Program-made: the position numbers and the translations under genes
Notes under the pieces: model-generated
Database searches by the model: none
The model's input: the letters and a program-made list of their open reading frames with translations, nothing else
What the model was told of the DNA's origin: nothing
Part shown: positions 5,745 through 13,349 of the stretch, piece after piece
Numbering within the stretch: position 1 is the stretch's first letter
Layout of the letters: each line of letters begins with the position of its first letter
Assembly (NCBI GenBank): GCA_964657885.1
Contig: CAZZWO010000061.1
Coordinates: 1 to 14,669 of the forward strand
Reading direction: 5' to 3'
Length of the DNA: 14,669 nucleotides
Origin: BOG-908 sp964657885
GTDB lineage: Bacteria > Pseudomonadota > Alphaproteobacteria > Acetobacterales > Acetobacteraceae

Positions 5745-8378
5745 ATGGACGACCTGCTTCCCGAATTCCTCACCGAAACGAATGAGAGTCTGGCCGATCT
5801 CGACCTGGCGCTCGTCAAGCTCGAACGTACCCCGGACGACAGTGCAACGCTTTCGCTGATCTTCCGCCTCGTACACACCATCAAGGGCACGTGCGGCTTT
5901 CTCGGGCTGCCGCGTCTCGAGCACGTGGCCCATGCCGCCGAAAACGTGCTCGGGCGCGTGCGGGACGGTGAGCTGGCCGCTACTCCGGACGTCATCAGCC
6001 TCGTTTTGTCATCCCTCGACCGCATCAAGGCAATCGTCTCGGCCCTTGGCGCGACAGGTGCGGAACCGGCCGGAGACGACGCCGAGATCATCGCCGCGCT
6101 GGGCCGCGTGGCAGCCGGCGAGGCCGCTCCGGCGCACGCCCCGCCCGCTGCTGCTCCACCGACGCTTCCACCTGCGGTGTCGCCGGCAGCAACGGAGTTG
6201 ACGGAATTTCACGCCGGGAAAAATGCCGTCGAAACTACCACAAACGACAAGTCCGCCGACCCCGCGGCCGAGATCTCGCTCAACTCGCAGACAATCCGCG
6301 TGACGGTGGACGTGCTGGAAGAGTTGATGACCCTCGTCGGCGAGCTTGTGCTCACACGCAACCAGCTTCTGCAATTGTCGCGGGCGAACGGAACATCGTC
6401 GTTCAGCGCGCCATTGGAACGCCTTTCCCACATCACATCCGACCTGCAGGAAGGCGTGATGAAAACCCGCATGCAGCCGATCGGCACCGCATGGAACAAG
6501 CTCCCGCGCCTCGTCCGGGATCTGGCCCAGGAAACCGGCAAGAAAATCGAGCTGGAGATGCGCGGCCAGGACACCGAACTGGATCGCCAGGTGCTCGAGC
6601 TTATGCGTGACCCACTCACTCATATGGTCCGCAACAGCGCGGACCATGGGCTGGAAACGCCCGCGATCCGCCGGGCTGCCGGCAAGCCCGAAGCCGGGCG
6701 AATCTTGCTGAACGCCTATCACGAAGGTGGGCACATCATCATCGAAATCGGCGATGACGGCCAGGGGCTGGACGTCGCTCGAATAAAAGCCAAGGCCCTC
6801 TCGAAGAACCTGGCGACCGAAGCCGAGCTTTCGGCAATGACCGACGTGCAGATACGCGCCTTCATCTTCCGTGCGGGCTTTTCCACCGCGGAAACCGTAA
6901 CGGCAATTTCCGGCCGTGGCGTCGGCATGGACGTGGTTCGCTCGAACATCGAACGCATCGGCGGCACGGTCGAACTGGCAAGCACATTCGGCCAAGGCTC
7001 GTGCTTCACCGTGAAGATCCCGCTGACCCTGGCAATCGTGTCGGCGCTGATCGTGCAAGCCGCGGGTGAACGCTTCGCCATTCCGCAGATCAGCGTCATG
7101 GAACTGGTACGCGTCGGCAGTGACGCACAACCCGGTGCAAACACCGAAACATCCGCCGGAATGGCCATCGAGCATATCGGCAGCACACCCGTCCTGCGTC
7201 TGCGCGACCGCTTGCTGCCGCTCGTGTCCCTCGGCACCCTGCTGCGGCTCGCGCCCGAACAAGCTTCAGACCACGCGAAAGCACACGAGACGACCGTGGT
7301 TGTCACAGCCGTGGGCAGCGGACTTCTGGGCATCGTCGTGGACGAAGTGTTCGACACCGAGGAAATCGTCGTCAAACCGGTGGCTCCGATCCTCCGTCAC
7401 GTGACGATGTTCAGCGGCAACACGATACTCGGGGATGGTTCTGTCATCATGATCCTCGACCCGAACGGCGTTGCACGCAGCGCCGGGGTGTTCTCACGCG
7501 GCTCTTCCACAGCCGCACAAGCCACAGACACACTGCCCGCCCACTCCGAGGAAAAAGTGGCGCTGCTGCTGTTCCGCGCCGGCGTCGAACAATCGATCTT
7601 TGCGGTTCCGCTCAGCCTCGTTGCCCGGCTGGAAAATATCGCCCACTCCAAGATCGAGCGTTCAGGGTCCGGCCTGGTGACGCAGTATCGCGGATGCCTG
7701 ATGCCGCTGATCGCTATGGATGCGCCGCCAACCCTTTCTGCAGATCGAGATGGAAGCGGTCAGGAAACCCTGCAACCCGTCCTGGTTTTTGCAGACGGTC
7801 AACGCAGCATGGGCCTGATGGTCGATACGATCATCGACGTCGTGCACGATCGTCTGAGCATCGAACTGGGAAGTTCACGACCGGGTCTGCTCGGCACGGC
7901 TATCGTTGCAGGCCAGGCCGCTGATGTTCTCGACACGAGCCACTGGTTGACGCTGGCGTGGGGTGATTGGTTCGGCGATGGCAGGACCAAGGCCGATAAA
8001 GGCCGCCGTGTCCTGGTGGTCGAAGACAGTGATTTCTTCCGCCAACTGCTGGTGCCCACCCTTTCGGCGGCGGGCTACGAAGTCACCGCGGTCCGCAGCG
8101 CCGCAGAGGCATTGCGGCTCAGGGATAACGGTATGACGATCGACGCGATCGTATCCGATATCGAAATGCCGGACATGGACGGTCTTCGCTTCGCGATGGC
8201 GGTGCGCGAAGGCGGCCCTTGGGCTGGGCTGCCGATGATCGCTCTATCCGGTCACGGCAACCCGTCGGATGCCGAACGCGGCCGCGCCGCCGGGTTCACC
8301 GACTACGTGCAAAAATTTCAGCGCGAGGCGCTGATCGAAAGCTTGCGGCAGTGCCTTGCCGACCAGGCGCTGGTGTAG
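5745..8378 (+). CDS. cheA: Hybrid chemotaxis histidine kinase CheA with two CheW-like domains and a receiver (877 aa)
   Basis: Cytoplasmic kinase of a chemoreceptor array. It autophosphorylates on a histidine and passes phosphate to CheY, CheB and possibly its own receiver. Domain order: Hpt/P1 about 1-105, with phospho-acceptor His44 in RLVHTIKGTCGFLG; an Ala/Pro-rich linker 105-178 with no recognisable P2 (CheY-docking) domain; P3 dimerisation about 180-245; and P4 ATPase about 250-425. P4 has the N box HMVRNSADHG (His293, Asn297), G1 DDGQG 337-341 and G2 GRGVGMD 390-396. P5, CheW-like, is about 428-580, and a second CheW-like domain is about 600-745. The receiver, about 754-877, has Glu760/Asp761, phospho-acceptor Asp805, Ser835 and Lys857. 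All catalytic residues are intact. GGTGGA (5733-5738) precedes the ATG by 6 bases. The stop overlaps the cheW ribosome site. Confidence 0.96.
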   Translation: MDDLLPEFLTETNESLADLDLALVKLERTPDDSATLSLIFRLVHTIKGTCGFLGLPRLEHVAHAAENVLGRVRDGELAATPDVISLVLSSLDRIKAIVSALGATGAEPAGDDAEIIAALGRVAAGEAAPAHAPPAAAPPTLPPAVSPAATELTEFHAGKNAVETTTNDKSADPAAEISLNSQTIRVTVDVLEELMTLVGELVLTRNQLLQLSRANGTSSFSAPLERLSHITSDLQEGVMKTRMQPIGTAWNKLPRLVRDLAQETGKKIELEMRGQDTELDRQVLELMRDPLTHMVRNSADHGLETPAIRRAAGKPEAGRILLNAYHEGGHIIIEIGDDGQGLDVARIKAKALSKNLATEAELSAMTDVQIRAFIFRAGFSTAETVTAISGRGVGMDVVRSNIERIGGTVELASTFGQGSCFTVKIPLTLAIVSALIVQAAGERFAIPQISVMELVRVGSDAQPGANTETSAGMAIEHIGSTPVLRLRDRLLPLVSLGTLLRLAPEQASDHAKAHETTVVVTAVGSGLLGIVVDEVFDTEEIVVKPVAPILRHVTMFSGNTILGDGSVIMILDPNGVARSAGVFSRGSSTAAQATDTLPAHSEEKVALLLFRAGVEQSIFAVPLSLVARLENIAHSKIERSGSGLVTQYRGCLMPLIAMDAPPTLSADRDGSGQETLQPVLVFADGQRSMGLMVDTIIDVVHDRLSIELGSSRPGLLGTAIVAGQAADVLDTSHWLTLAWGDWFGDGRTKADKGRRVLVVEDSDFFRQLLVPTLSAAGYEVTAVRSAAEALRLRDNGMTIDAIVSDIEMPDMDGLRFAMAVREGGPWAGLPMIALSGHGNPSDAERGRAAGFTDYVQKFQREALIESLRQCLADQALV

Positions 8379-8390
8379 GAGCCGATCACC

Positions 8391-8924
8391 ATGACAGGCA
8401 GAGCTGCAAACCATCCGCGCGCGAACGAAAACGCCAGCGTTCCTGCTGCGAAACAAGGGGTGGAACGCCGGACCGCGGAGGCGACAGAAGCGCGGGCCTA
8501 TGTGACACTGATGCTGGCGGACCAGCTATGTGGCGTCCCCGTGCTGGCAGTCCGTGACGTCCTCGCGGGACAGGCGGTCGCTCGCATTCCGCTGGCTCCG
8601 CCCGAGGTGGCCGGCAATTTGAACCTTCGGGGCCGGATCGTGACCGCGATCGACTTGCGTGCCCGGCTGCGCCTGCCGCCTCGTCCACCCGGTGTTTGTC
8701 CGATGTCCGTGGTCACCGAACTCGGCAGCGAGCTTTACGCATTGCAGGTCGATCAGGTCAGTGAAGTCGTTTCGCTCGAAGCAGCATCCGTCGAACACAA
8801 TCCCCCGACACTTCCGCCTATCTGGGCGGAGCACAGCCTGGGCATCTATCGCGTGGGCGAGAGGCTCATGGTCGTGCTCAACGTGGAACGGCTCCTCAAA
8901 CTCGATCTGGAACTTGCGGCATGA
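8391..8924 (+). CDS. cheW: Chemotaxis coupling protein CheW
   Basis: Single CheW domain (about residues 35-172) that links chemoreceptors to CheA P5 in the array. Seen in the sequence: a beta-rich pattern including YVTLMLADQLCGVPV, VRDVLAGQAVARIPLAPPEV and NLNLRGRIVTAIDLR. This last stretch matches the conserved region of CheW with the Arg-Gly turn. The first 34 residues are a polar extension of no recognised fold, longer than in E. coli CheW. AGGAG (8377-8381) overlaps the cheA stop and lies 9 bases before the ATG. The stop overlaps the cheY start as ATGA. With two CheW-like domains already in CheA, this operon encodes three in all. Confidence 0.92.
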   Translation: MTGRAANHPRANENASVPAAKQGVERRTAEATEARAYVTLMLADQLCGVPVLAVRDVLAGQAVARIPLAPPEVAGNLNLRGRIVTAIDLRARLRLPPRPPGVCPMSVVTELGSELYALQVDQVSEVVSLEAASVEHNPPTLPPIWAEHSLGIYRVGERLMVVLNVERLLKLDLELAA

Positions 8925-9304
8925 CCGACGCCGCACCCGGCGGGCTCTGTCTCGTCGTAGATGACAGCCGGGTCGTGCGTCGCGTCGCACGCCGTATCCT
9001 GGAAGCCACCGGCTTCGAGGTGGAAGAGGCGGAGGATGGCGCACTCGCCTTGGTTGCGTGTCGCCGGCATATGCCGCGCGCAATCCTGTTGGACTGGAAC
9101 ATGCCGGTGATGAACGGCATCGAATTCCTGCGCGCGCTGCGGTCGGAGTTCGGACCGGAGAAGCCGGTCGTCTTGTTCTGCACGACGGAGAACGACGTCT
9201 CGTTCATCGAACAGGCGATCGAAGCCGGCGCCCAGGAATTCATCATGAAGCCGTTCGACGAAGCGATCGTGCGCGGCAAGTTCGAACAAGTCGGCCTGCT
9301 TTGA
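8921..9304 (+). CDS. cheY: Single-domain response regulator CheY
   Basis: Stand-alone receiver of 127 aa with no output domain. The acidic pair is Asp14/Asp15, the phospho-acceptor is Asp58 in LLDWNMPVMNG, the switch Thr is in FCTTEN (88-89), and the conserved Lys is Lys110 in FIMKPF. An aromatic residue (Phe107) stands near the place of the E. coli switch Tyr106. Phospho-CheY usually acts on the flagellar motor, but the target here is not shown. It starts inside the cheW stop (ATGA overlap), and its TGA shares one base with the cheB ATG, so expression is probably coupled through all three genes. Confidence 0.92.
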   Translation: MTDAAPGGLCLVVDDSRVVRRVARRILEATGFEVEEAEDGALALVACRRHMPRAILLDWNMPVMNGIEFLRALRSEFGPEKPVVLFCTTENDVSFIEQAIEAGAQEFIMKPFDEAIVRGKFEQVGLL

Positions 9305-10458
9305 TGCCGGCCGCGTCCCCGTCTCTCCCCTCCCGGAACATCACTGGCGCAACACGCGTCGCGGCGCCCACGCGAGCAGCTGCACGGGTGATGGTTTGCG
9401 ACGACTCGGTGGTCATTCGCAGTGCGATCTCGGCAATTCTGGCGGCCGATCCCAACATAGAAGTCGTCGCCCGGGTGGCTGACGGTCGCGCAGCCGTCGA
9501 CATGCTCAAGCGGCAGGATGTCGATGTCGTCGTCCTCGATATCGAGATGCCCATCATGGACGGGTTGACGGCATTGCCCCTGCTGTTGGCGCAATCGCCT
9601 GGACTTTCGATCATCATGGCTTCATCGCTCACGACCCGTGGTGCGGAAATCTCCATGCTGGCCCTACGGCTCGGCGCCGCCGATACGCTTCCAAAACCAT
9701 CGGCAGCGGTCCTCGCCAGCGACCAGAGCTTCGGCGCCGAGCTGATCGCGAAAGTTCACGGCCTGACCCGCCTGCGACGCTTGAAACGCGCGGACGGACT
9801 AGCCGCCTGCGACCGCTCGGCAGCACCGCAGATCAACCTGCGGCCCGCATCGACAATGCCCGCACGCCTGCTGGCTATCGGAAGTTCGACAGGAGGACCA
9901 AACGCCCTGTTCTCACTGGTGCAGCAGATCGGGCCGAACCTGCCGATACCGATTGTTTTGACACAGCATATGCCGGCAAGCTTCACGCCCATCCTGGCGC
10001 AGCATCTCGACAAGCTGGGCATCCCGTGCGCCGAGGCACGTGACGGCGATGTCCTGCTGCCTGGCCGCATCCTTCTGGCGCCGGGTGACCGGCACCTGCT
10101 GGTCAGGCGACAAGGGGCAAACCTGGTCGCACAGCTCTCCGACGGGCCAGCCGAAAACTTCTGCCGGCCGTCGGTTGACCCCATGTTGCGGTCCGCCTGC
10201 GAAGCTACCGCCGGACGGGTATTGATCACGATGCTCACGGGAATGGGGCAGGACGGCCTGCTCGGTTCCAAACAGGTCATCGAAGCGGGCGGCGCGTTGA
10301 TCGCCCAAGACGAGTCGACAAGCGTGGTCTGGGGGATGCCAGGTGCGGTGGCTAGGGCAGGCTTGGCCCACGCCGTTCTTCCCCTGCCGCAGATCGGCGC
10401 CAAGCTGAAAGCCATGCTCGCCACCGGAGCCGGACCATCGGGGAGGACACGGCAGTGA
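9304..10458 (+). CDS. cheB: Chemoreceptor glutamate methylesterase/deamidase CheB
   Basis: Removes methyl groups from receptor glutamates and deamidates glutamines, giving adaptation; activated when CheA phosphorylates its receiver. The N-terminal receiver (about 28-150) has Asp33/Asp34, phospho-acceptor Asp79 in VLDIEMPIMDG, Ser107/Ser108 and Lys131. A linker follows, then the methylesterase domain (about 187-375). Its catalytic triad is Ser195 in GSSTGG, His222 in QHMP and Asp317 in GMGQDG. The protein is 384 aa from the ATG at 9304, with about 27 extra residues before the receiver. The start shares one base with the cheY stop (TGATG) and has no strong ribosome site of its own, which fits re-initiation. 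Its stop lies within the cheR start. Confidence 0.95.
   Translation: MPAASPSLPSRNITGATRVAAPTRAAARVMVCDDSVVIRSAISAILAADPNIEVVARVADGRAAVDMLKRQDVDVVVLDIEMPIMDGLTALPLLLAQSPGLSIIMASSLTTRGAEISMLALRLGAADTLPKPSAAVLASDQSFGAELIAKVHGLTRLRRLKRADGLAACDRSAAPQINLRPASTMPARLLAIGSSTGGPNALFSLVQQIGPNLPIPIVLTQHMPASFTPILAQHLDKLGIPCAEARDGDVLLPGRILLAPGDRHLLVRRQGANLVAQLSDGPAENFCRPSVDPMLRSACEATAGRVLITMLTGMGQDGLLGSKQVIEAGGALIAQDESTSVVWGMPGAVARAGLAHAVLPLPQIGAKLKAMLATGAGPSGRTRQ
10441..10447 (+). promoter_or_regulatory. Ribosome binding site for cheR
   Basis: GGGAGGA lies inside the end of cheB, 7 bases before the GTG of cheR. This strong match supports the GTG start that overlaps the cheB stop. Confidence 0.6.
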
Positions 10459-11279
10459 CGCCGGCCTACGCAGCGGTCGCCGAGATGCTGAAGGCCCGCT
10501 CCGGCCTGACGCTAGGCCCCGATAAGCTCTATTTGCTCGAAACGCGCCTTTCGCACATCTTCAAGCGCGAAGCCATCCGCGACCTCTCGGGCCTTGCCGC
10601 ACAGCTCCGGCCCGGCAGCCCCCTGGAACGCGAGGTGGTCGAAGCAATGACCACGAACGAGTCGCTATTCTTCCGCGACAGCAAGCCCTTCGATGCCCTA
10701 CGGCGCACCGTGCTGCCCCGCCTTCACGCAGCTCGCCCGATCGGTGCTCCGTTACGTATCTGGTCAGCCGCTGCATCGACTGGGCAGGAAGCATATTCCA
10801 TTGCAATGGTCGTGGCCGACATGGCCACCAGCATGCCTGGACGGAGGATCGAAATCGTCGGCACCGACCTTGCCCGTGAACCACTCGAGCGCGCCCGCCA
10901 GGGCCTTTACTCGCAGTTCGAGATCCAGCGCGGCTTGCCGATGCAAATGCTCGTCAAGCACTTCGTTAAGGATGAGGCGCAATGGCGCGTCAAACCCGCA
11001 CTGCGCGAAGCGGTAAGCTTTCGAGAGTGGAACCTTCTGTCCGACCTCAAGCCGCTCGGCACGTTCGACGTCGTCTTCTGCCGCAACGTGCTGATCTATT
11101 TCGATCCACCGACAAAACGCCGGGTGCTGGAGGCTATTGCGCGCCAGATGACACCGGATGGAGCCTTATTTCTAGGCGGAGCGGAAACTGTCCTCGGTCT
11201 GACCGAGGCATTCTGCGTCCAGCCCGGAGAGCCCGGCATTTACACACGGGTTGGAGCGGCGCTGCAGCCGGTTGCCTGA
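10455..11279 (+). CDS. cheR: Chemoreceptor glutamate methyltransferase CheR
   Basis: Uses SAM to methylate receptor glutamates, opposing CheB. The helical N-terminal domain (about 1-75) ends in TTNESLFFRD. The SAM-binding domain has IWSAAASTGQEAYSIAM (about 102-118), the acidic loop GTDLA (136-140) and VFCRNVLIYF (207-216), all typical of CheR. At 274 aa it is of normal length and has no TPR or PAS extension. The GTG start overlaps the cheB stop by four bases (GTGA) and has its own strong ribosome site. It is the last recognisable gene of the chemotaxis operon. Confidence 0.95.
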   Translation: MTPAYAAVAEMLKARSGLTLGPDKLYLLETRLSHIFKREAIRDLSGLAAQLRPGSPLEREVVEAMTTNESLFFRDSKPFDALRRTVLPRLHAARPIGAPLRIWSAAASTGQEAYSIAMVVADMATSMPGRRIEIVGTDLAREPLERARQGLYSQFEIQRGLPMQMLVKHFVKDEAQWRVKPALREAVSFREWNLLSDLKPLGTFDVVFCRNVLIYFDPPTKRRVLEAIARQMTPDGALFLGGAETVLGLTEAFCVQPGEPGIYTRVGAALQPVA

Positions 11280-11377
11280 GTCCGATCCGCGTCCGCCGGG
11301 CAACAGCACGGCAAAACCTTGTATCGAGAGGAAAATCCCGGTCGTAATCCTCCCAGGCCTGTGCTCTCGTTTGCGCG

Positions 11378-11764
11378 ATGAACATACGGGGCATGATTCT
11401 CAGCTTGGCAGTCGGCACAGTCGCCTGCGCGCAAGGCGCGCTGTCATGTGATCTCGGCGCTGCACCGCCCGTTCCCGTTATCCGGGGGCTGTCCTACGAT
11501 CAGGCCCGCGCCGCCCTCCTGGCCGCCGGCTGGTCACCGGGACATGGCTCGCAATTCTCGGAACTGTCCGGCAACCAGTCGGTGTTTCACGATCGGGGCT
11601 ACACTGAACTTCGCTCCTGCGCACTCAACGGCAAGGCAACCTGCAGTTTCGAGTTCGTCGGAAAAGGCGGCGTTCTGCTGAAGGTAATAACGACAGGCGA
11701 GGAGAACCCGGTGCTCGACACCAAAGCAATCGTCGATGGCGCCGACCTAACCTGCGACGACTGA
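11378..11764 (+). CDS. Small exported protein with a PASTA-like segment (128 aa)
   Basis: I do not recognise a named family. Residues 1-22 look like a signal peptide: Arg4, then a hydrophobic stretch MILSLAVGTVA, with possible cleavage near AQG/A. Next comes VPVIRGLSYDQARAALLAAGW (32-52), a pattern like the start of a PASTA domain, and then a segment with Cys81 and Cys89 around a charged turn. Five cysteines are present in all (17, 24, 81, 89, 126), so disulfides in the periplasm are plausible. The start has no strong ribosome site. An ATG at 11393 has GGGG almost touching it but would remove the positive N-region. It is 98 bases after cheR and has no clear tie to chemotaxis. Confidence 0.62.
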   Translation: MNIRGMILSLAVGTVACAQGALSCDLGAAPPVPVIRGLSYDQARAALLAAGWSPGHGSQFSELSGNQSVFHDRGYTELRSCALNGKATCSFEFVGKGGVLLKVITTGEENPVLDTKAIVDGADLTCDD

Positions 11765-11781
11765 GCCGATCCGCACAGTCG
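11758..11781. terminator. Weak hairpin at the end of the exported-protein gene
   Basis: CGACTG (11758-11763, overlapping the stop codon) pairs with CAGTCG (11776-11781) across a 12-base loop. There is no T-run. The rest of the 172-base gap to the convergent phosphomutase stop at 11937 holds no gene or strong terminator that I can see. Confidence 0.18.
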
Positions 11782-11936
11782 AGCGCGTATCCCGCACCCC
11801 GCATCGGCACCCGTAACGAGAGCGCAATCCGGCCGCCGAGCAAAACGCGCAGCGTCCTGGCGTTCAACACACCCCAGCACGTTGCACCGGCGAGCCTTCG
11901 ACCAGCCGGCCGCAACTCAACGGCGCCGAAATCCTC

Positions 11937-13349
11937 CTAATGCCCGGCGTGCTCGCCCGAAAAATCCGGAGCGGCAAGACCGCTGGCCGAAAGCTGTTCG
12001 ACAAGTGCGCTCTTCAGCCGCTCCAATCCCGCATCGTCACTTGCCTCCGCGCGCGCCACCAGAACCGCCTGCGTGTTCGAAGCCCGAAGCAGCCACCAGC
12101 CGTCGGGCGTGGTCACCCGTACTCCGTCGATGTCGGAAACCTTGGCCCCCGCCTGCCGAAGCCGCTCCGCCACTTCAGCAATAACGGCGAACTTTCTTGT
12201 GTCGTCACAATCGAAACGCAGCTCGGGCGTGTTCACGACGTGGGGCAACGCATCGCGCACCGCGGAGAGTGGCCCGTCCATCCGCGCCACAATGCCCAGA
12301 AGCCGCACTGCCGCGTATAAGGCATCGTCGAACCCATACCATTTGTCGGCGAAGAACACATGGCCCGACATCTCGCCGGCCAGCGGCGCTCCCAGCTCCG
12401 CCATCTTCGCCTTGATGAGGCTATGGCCGGTCCGCCACATCAGCGGCTCGCCACCCGCCAACAAGACCTCGTCAAACAGAACCTGGCTTGCCTTCACATC
12501 CGCAATGATAGTGGCGCCAGGATGATCGCGCAGAACATCGCGCGCCAAAACCACCAGCAGTTGGTCCCCCGCCAAAATCTGCCCCTTGTCGTCCACGGCG
12601 CCAATCCGGTCGGCATCGCCATCGAACGCCACACCCAGGTCGGCCCCGCGTTCCCGAACTTCGGCGATCAGCTGTTCCAGGTTGCGCGCCACGGTGGGGT
12701 CCGGGTGGTGGGCAGGAAAGCGGCCATCGATCTCCCCGTTCAGCACCGTGTGCTTGCCGGGCAAGGACCCGACCAGCCGCTGAAGCGCCTCGCCCGCGGC
12801 ACCGTTACCGTTGTCCCAGACGACGTTGAGGATCCGGTCGCCACCGTCCCAATCGCTCAGGATGCGGGCCACATAGTCGGACATCACGTCCACGTCGCGG
12901 ATGCTGCCGGGCTCGGCCTCGACCACGTCGCCGGCTGAGGCCCGGGCGCCCAAGTCGGTGATCTGCCGGCCGAAGAACGGCTTGTTAGCCAGCACCATCT
13001 TGAAACCATTATAGTCGGGCGGGTTGTGACTTCCGGTCACCATCACACCGCCATCGGTCTTCAACGTGGCAGCGGCATAATAAAGCATCGGCGTCGGTCC
13101 ACGCCCAACCCGCAGCACTTCCATCCCGCTCGCAACCAGGCCACGGACCAGTTCCGGTTCCAGGTCGGGTGACGACAACCGGCCGTCGAAACCGACAGCC
13201 ACAGTCCGGCCACCGTGCCCCGCCACGACGCTTCCGAAAACACGGCCGATCGCGAAGGCATCCGAAGGGTGCAGCGTCCGGCCGACGACGCCGCGAATAT
13301 CGTATTCGCGAAGCGAGGTCGGGTCGAAATCATGCGTGAAAGCGTCCAT
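11937..13349 (-). CDS. Phosphomannomutase/phosphoglucomutase (470 aa)
   Basis: Alpha-D-phosphohexomutase that interconverts hexose 6- and 1-phosphates, supplying glucose-1-phosphate to GalU and/or mannose-1-phosphate for GDP-mannose. Numbered from the ATG at 13349: catalytic phosphoserine Ser107 in TGSHNPPDYNGFKM; Mg-binding DGDADR at 243-248; sugar-binding GEMSGH at 325-330; and phosphate-binding RASNTQ at 422-427. All four active-site loops of the AlgC-type family are present. AGGAG (plus-strand positions 13358-13362) precedes the ATG by 8 bases; the TTG just before it is unlikely. The ATG shares one base with the galU stop (TGATG), so the two genes are coupled. The preference for glucose or mannose cannot be read from the sequence. 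Confidence 0.93.
   Translation of the reverse strand: MDAFTHDFDPTSLREYDIRGVVGRTLHPSDAFAIGRVFGSVVAGHGGRTVAVGFDGRLSSPDLEPELVRGLVASGMEVLRVGRGPTPMLYYAAATLKTDGGVMVTGSHNPPDYNGFKMVLANKPFFGRQITDLGARASAGDVVEAEPGSIRDVDVMSDYVARILSDWDGGDRILNVVWDNGNGAAGEALQRLVGSLPGKHTVLNGEIDGRFPAHHPDPTVARNLEQLIAEVRERGADLGVAFDGDADRIGAVDDKGQILAGDQLLVVLARDVLRDHPGATIIADVKASQVLFDEVLLAGGEPLMWRTGHSLIKAKMAELGAPLAGEMSGHVFFADKWYGFDDALYAAVRLLGIVARMDGPLSAVRDALPHVVNTPELRFDCDDTRKFAVIAEVAERLRQAGAKVSDIDGVRVTTPDGWWLLRASNTQAVLVARAEASDDAGLERLKSALVEQLSASGLAAPDFSGEHAGH

Noticed and set aside
6009..7262. Long open frame antisense to cheA
   Set aside because: Shadow of cheA codon bias; the sense strand carries all CheA motifs without interruption and the antisense protein has no recognisable domain.
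9304..9390. Possible later start for cheB just before the receiver domain
   Set aside because: A GTG/ATG pair near residues 29-30 would cut into the first receiver strand, whereas the ATG at 9304 forms a clean one-base overlap with cheY.
12360..12938. Plus-strand open frame opposite the phosphomutase
   Set aside because: Lies wholly inside a complete phosphomutase on the other strand and shows the skewed composition of a shadow frame.
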